Source of the DNA: Candidatus Heimdallarchaeota archaeon
GTDB lineage: Archaea; Asgardarchaeota; Heimdallarchaeia; Heimdallarchaeales; Kariarchaeaceae
Direction: 5' to 3'
NCBI GenBank assembly: GCA_015522385.1
Contig: WAMJ01000029.1
Span: 1-9,250 of the forward strand
DNA length: 9,250 nt
The translations under genes and the position numbers were made by a program. The first letter of the stretch is position 1. The number at the start of each line of letters is the position of its first letter. Positions 8,001 through 9,250 of this stretch are shown here, piece after piece. Under the pieces are notes generated by a model. That model ran no database searches, was not told the origin of the DNA, and saw only the letters and a list, made by a program, of their open reading frames with translations.

Positions 8001-9250
8001 AGTTATAAGCAAAAACTGGAGACGTTTGGAATAGATCTTTTGAGAATATTGACAACTGATGAAGCAATAACTACGCTAATAGGCATGGGAATCAACTTCA
8101 TTGAGCAGTCAATTTCTCTTAATAGCCACCGAGTCCCAGAGGCAGAGACCATCAGGAACTACCTGCTAGGTTCAAACATCTTTCTAATAGGCTACCCCGG
8201 AGAACTTGAACTTACCAGGAATAAAGGTGCACAAACCGTGCTGGAGTCCCTCGTCACCTTGAGGATCATGGGAATGGACCCTATGTCTATTCTCGATATT
8301 GCTATTTTAGGGTTCAGAGCAAGGTACTACTATGCCCTTCCTCTTAAGAAGAAGAAAGCTTTCTATGGTGATAATCATATCCTTTGCATTCAGGATTTGG
8401 TATCTTACCATAACGCATATCCAGAGGTAAAACTGGACAAGGAAGATTCTGCACTAGTAGCAAAGATGTCTGAATCAAGCCTATATCTGAACATTCCTGG
8501 CGACCCTCTAGAAGAACTCGTAATCAAGCACAGGTGTTCCCGGATAGTCGATGCAGTAAGCTATCCATTAATCGGAGACCTCTTAGATCCCATCCGTGAT
8601 GAGATCAAGAAGTCAGGTAGAGTCCCAATTGTTGAAGAAGTTAGACTCCCACTCTCAATCCTGAGGTACATTTCAGGATCCACCTACAGGCGGTTTGGAG
8701 ATATCGAGCTTACTTTGCAGGATATAATCTCCTACCCACGTCTGATGGATGAGTATATTGGTGTTAAGAAGAACGTGCTCGAAATAGCGTTCAAGGAATT
8801 GAACATCCCATTATCTAGACTTGTCGCTAATGGAAGACAGATTGGAATGATCGAGGGGATTTCCAGACTGAGCTCTCTCATCTGTCACCTACCCCACATC
8901 CATAGCCAGAACCCAGAGGTATTCAAGGAGATCATGATTAATCTGAACTCTGAGCTCAGGGTGGTTAGTGATGCACTCTTTGACCAAGAGAAGATGAGCA
9001 TTATATCGACTGCCTTCGGAACAGAAGTCTATGGATTCCATGAACTTTGGGCCATTTCTACCACAAATTACAAAGCCATTGCAAAATCGGATTCAACGCT
9101 GGCACGTAATGTGAAAACAATTATTGCAAGGAGCTTCTTAAGTGTAGCATCCGTCACAGATTTCACCAGTGAAGAGATCTGGACTCTCTGGAGAAACGGG
9201 ATATATACCGTAGCGGAGTTCCTTCTACAATCAGCTCATCTCTCAATAGA
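1971..9250 (+). CDS. top6B: Giant DNA topoisomerase VI subunit B with very long helical-repeat extension (3' end outside window)
   Basis: Top6B dimerises on ATP binding and works with Top6A to pass one DNA duplex through another and relax supercoils. The first ~570 residues look intact. Bergerat ATPase motifs: ELVENALDA (44-52; general-base Glu44, Mg-binding Asn48), RDNGVG (98-103), TRGRFGLGSK (127-136). HPWGTD (264-269) follows, then an H2TH segment near 285-345, the strongly conserved TRPPKAYEGHPF (386-397), and the transducer with VSTKIPF, whose Lys475 is the ATP-contacting switch lysine. The transducer helix ends in an Arg-rich stretch (505-529). Ordinary Top6B is about 530 residues, or somewhat longer with a C-terminal Ig-like domain. 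Here the same frame stays open for at least 1,856 more residues, giving over 2,426 residues and roughly 275 kDa. The extension consists of diverged HhH-like helical units. No frameshift or stop interrupts the frame from core to window end. No Top6A, usually a neighbour, is visible. Core identity is near certain; the role of the extension is unknown. Confidence 0.95.
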   Translation, partial: MTKKRTKKSDSKARTASAAVFFNENKSIAGFGNPLRAVFTSIRELVENALDASEKRNVTPNIRMKLRRLTLEEVSSLMDIDRSRLKDKRLDFLQLSCRDNGVGVERELIPQLFGTVLAGTKYGAQQTRGRFGLGSKMVLLYSMSTLDLPIQITTRPYGQDITYRVKLLINLEKNQPIIVEDLQFEEGHPEFFDDYGTEIMVSFTGDWAKARNYVKEYFRQLAIITPYADFLIELPKDKQGEDDIMEFKRVVDDLPDPPEVVPVHPWGTDVTTFRREMQLADPEHNVMEFLVHNFMGVTEMSAKAFFEEVGVDPYKKPSELTDKEVRRIVHDGFNRALRESKEVKRKRDRVFKFDEPKGDALSPLGADRLRKGIEKELDPLFVEALTRPPKAYEGHPFIIELALGYGGGVSAAAASKAVSSIDNKIVYRFANRIPLVFGAGSDVITQVVNQIKWNEYGLTRQSEPLAIAVSLVSTKIPFPETSKEYIDKVDEIEEEIKLAIMQLGRKLRSYLSRSRRRQRERQRRTRFERYAPQTVRNILSILEKGELWDKYTGVQAERVIAALSSGDPRIGRAQYPRFRPIYLEPVWSYPSHVSKLQENGIYIVEHFLKEPNNKLAKILKLSQAKVDKIKRRTLLEGSNAGIVKDFNPEFFINQEVEKRFHTRESTLDFPRLSKAFPRRWIRNTWDYLVTPNNLLKIVGGYIPKLVEKIKMELILITSQEQMSEEEMSQLSQLLDADFSLTPEPVTTNGIVKDKIDSTIDIDMKEVFAALELDDPTVAERLKGTLEINDENPKEEPVEVEPQTTVYHGKPSLEHMIPTLEELLEDKEVKKRKISNKYELLIEMSHPTNPIDFTTLAELLIRKFKEAISRYIEANPDFASERIDTKASWLDGYTRNAFKRRKISTVQELLAREDSELMEINEILRALMAKLEESLRKDSTLIRDLLIDPDYDDLIAALERLDIVSLEQLAALPSLSILQDPNADQLINVILDGTKEELINSLIQENSVFSLEYLKWIPEELESEIYSKEIDDINKLLRTPVDTFSKGAAKRVIQVKQSIGTPLLGTKKEKEGLNKAGIYCTEELVFSADYYMKQDLPQDIRKTLERINSILLLPISVISKELVRVEDLLVDVGINTVGRFIVWPQQELATITGFSAEWVHLLQEGFSEKDVVKKAKKLSKVSTIHHLLLDTEKVALEKIGFETVDDLATKSWRINLPKIDQTKEFHEVRDILLGSINRLEEIFTLDKEKKNLNKALDTLEKNGVATVLDFLEASPTHLISQIKTKKARNALELLIMGIQSEEPESVTSDSSVYQAIKLFKIQEKLKLSPSHLSKFSNDDVENMITGGIRSIYQLLSAGFSDIAKLLNKSTKEVEKLYNTSTLRLTGTPIAKYDSKGKPISIFKFEFEGVMHFTERDINAILNSGYSTIESLYYQSDSRTFEVYGLSWEVIKHVKALFRSPSVLISWKEEIPEEELPPLPEGEEDNRPRFRYVTLTSDELKKLSKAKQTRVIDFLTLPTEKLASILGWDVEKTKKLQTSTILQEVGIELEDVNLFRESDLKILAEMNLSTVEDIYFSTFEDTWNENILPWEAIKTIKNILRLPIQYVEEELSKEIVELLLENKIMTILDFLLTGDPILSQKTGLPAERFENLKHALDFTTLVDTFDKSVCFIPDVNYYHAKNLIKEKIEKVADFILAPNKTIAKLMEMKESEVKLIKESISRNSISEREAEEGISLRDLRIFSRAEIRSISKSGVFESREIKTAQELMYHVSESSFYSDPVIFKKIHDMQRVLSIDLERFNFITKGDLKALRKENINTVEDILFISVDVSYDPSLDHIMSYLSNILMDLRPLIAMGSLPATSASTMEIEGTLLDAWINNDERLHPEFRDKVYDILLLPLKAVRIGQLLHELTEDVENYTLADACLIYGESADNPLSIMKEALSTSGSLITIINESRTPITVLDLTPKGIRTLLDHNITTLESLILKDVKFLSNITGESQKFFREVISEYRYGSYKQKLETFGIDLLRILTTDEAITTLIGMGINFIEQSISLNSHRVPEAETIRNYLLGSNIFLIGYPGELELTRNKGAQTVLESLVTLRIMGMDPMSILDIAILGFRARYYYALPLKKKKAFYGDNHILCIQDLVSYHNAYPEVKLDKEDSALVAKMSESSLYLNIPGDPLEELVIKHRCSRIVDAVSYPLIGDLLDPIRDEIKKSGRVPIVEEVRLPLSILRYISGSTYRRFGDIELTLQDIISYPRLMDEYIGVKKNVLEIAFKELNIPLSRLVANGRQIGMIEGISRLSSLICHLPHIHSQNPEVFKEIMINLNSELRVVSDALFDQEKMSIISTAFGTEVYGFHELWAISTTNYKAIAKSDSTLARNVKTIIARSFLSVASVTDFTSEEIWTLWRNGIYTVAEFLLQSAHLSI
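3684..9250 (+). other. Top6B extension: array of about twenty HhH-like helical units (protein-level repeat region)
   Basis: Residues ~572-2426 of the giant Top6B form a repeat region visible only at protein level. Units are roughly 50-120 residues apart and share a core like L-x3-(N/G)-I-x-T-V-x-D-(F/L)-L, then 5-10 residues, L-x-x-I-x-(G)-x-S-x3-V-x-x-L. Clear cores: NGIYIVEHFL (599-608), ISTVQELL (902-909), AGIYCTEEL (1075-1083), VGINTVGRF (1131-1139), IGFETVDDL (1198-1206), NGVATVLDFL (1261-1270), GGIRSIYQLL (1345-1354), SGYSTIESL (1422-1430), NLSTVEDIYF (1565-1574), MTILDFLL (1623-1630), IEKVADFIL (1686-1694), INTVEDILF (1814-1822), NITTLESLIL (1974-1983), NGIYTVAEFL (2409-2418). The pattern matches the second half of RadA N-terminal or DUF4332-type HhH domains (GIxTVEDL..P.ELA.ITG.S). 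The Gly-rich hairpin of DNA-binding HhH is mostly missing, so protein-protein scaffolding is as possible as DNA binding. Acidic linkers at 786-804 and 1466-1486 split it into three blocks. No transmembrane segment is seen. Confidence 0.7.

Noticed and set aside
3684..9250. DNA-level tandem repeats or CRISPR-like array within the long gene
   Set aside because: The units match only at protein level; no repeated DNA words of useful length recur at regular spacing.

Overview
The window looks archaeal. It carries a type IIB DNA topoisomerase (Topo VI) B subunit. The intergenic region has TATA-type promoter elements, Shine-Dalgarno sites precede the two best-supported starts, and two genes appear to use TTG starts. 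The G2 box of the topoisomerase (TRGRFGLGSK) resembles the Saccharolobus form (TRG-FGLG-K) more than the euryarchaeal RGQQGIG form as I remember them. This suggests a TACK- or Asgard-type archaeon, but the lineage is inference only.

Left part, minus strand (1-1428). At the extreme left edge are the first codons of a probable glycerophosphodiester phosphodiesterase, reading out of the window. It lies 46 bases downstream of a complete 444-residue malic enzyme on the same strand. The malic enzyme links malate and pyruvate in central carbon metabolism.

Middle part (1429-1970). A 542-base AT-rich divergent intergenic region separates the malic enzyme from the topoisomerase gene. It holds a good TATA box and RBS for the malic enzyme, two candidate TATA boxes pointing the other way, a perfect 8-bp inverted repeat with a 6-base loop, a small A/T palindrome, and a doubtful 42-codon leader ORF that overlaps the start of the next gene.

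Right part, plus strand (1971-9250). One reading frame runs from a TTG with a strong RBS to the end of the window without a stop: 2,426 complete codons and still open. The first ~570 codons are an apparently intact Topo VI B subunit (GHKL ATPase, H2TH, transducer with switch lysine), matching the ~530-residue size of ordinary Top6B. The remaining ~1,856 codons are an extension unlike any Top6B I know. It is built from about twenty very diverged helical units recalling the second half of helix-hairpin-helix domains (consensus roughly L-x3-(N/G)-I-x-T-V-x-D-(F/L)-L, then L-x-x-I-x-(G)-x-S-x3-V-x-x-L). Two acidic, proline-containing linkers divide it into three blocks. A giant Top6B carrying an HhH-like array is the main discovery candidate here. 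The closest precedent I know is the unrelated Methanopyrus topoisomerase V, whose C-terminal (HhH)2 array binds DNA and supports processivity. The A subunit, which carries the cleavage tyrosine, is not in this window.
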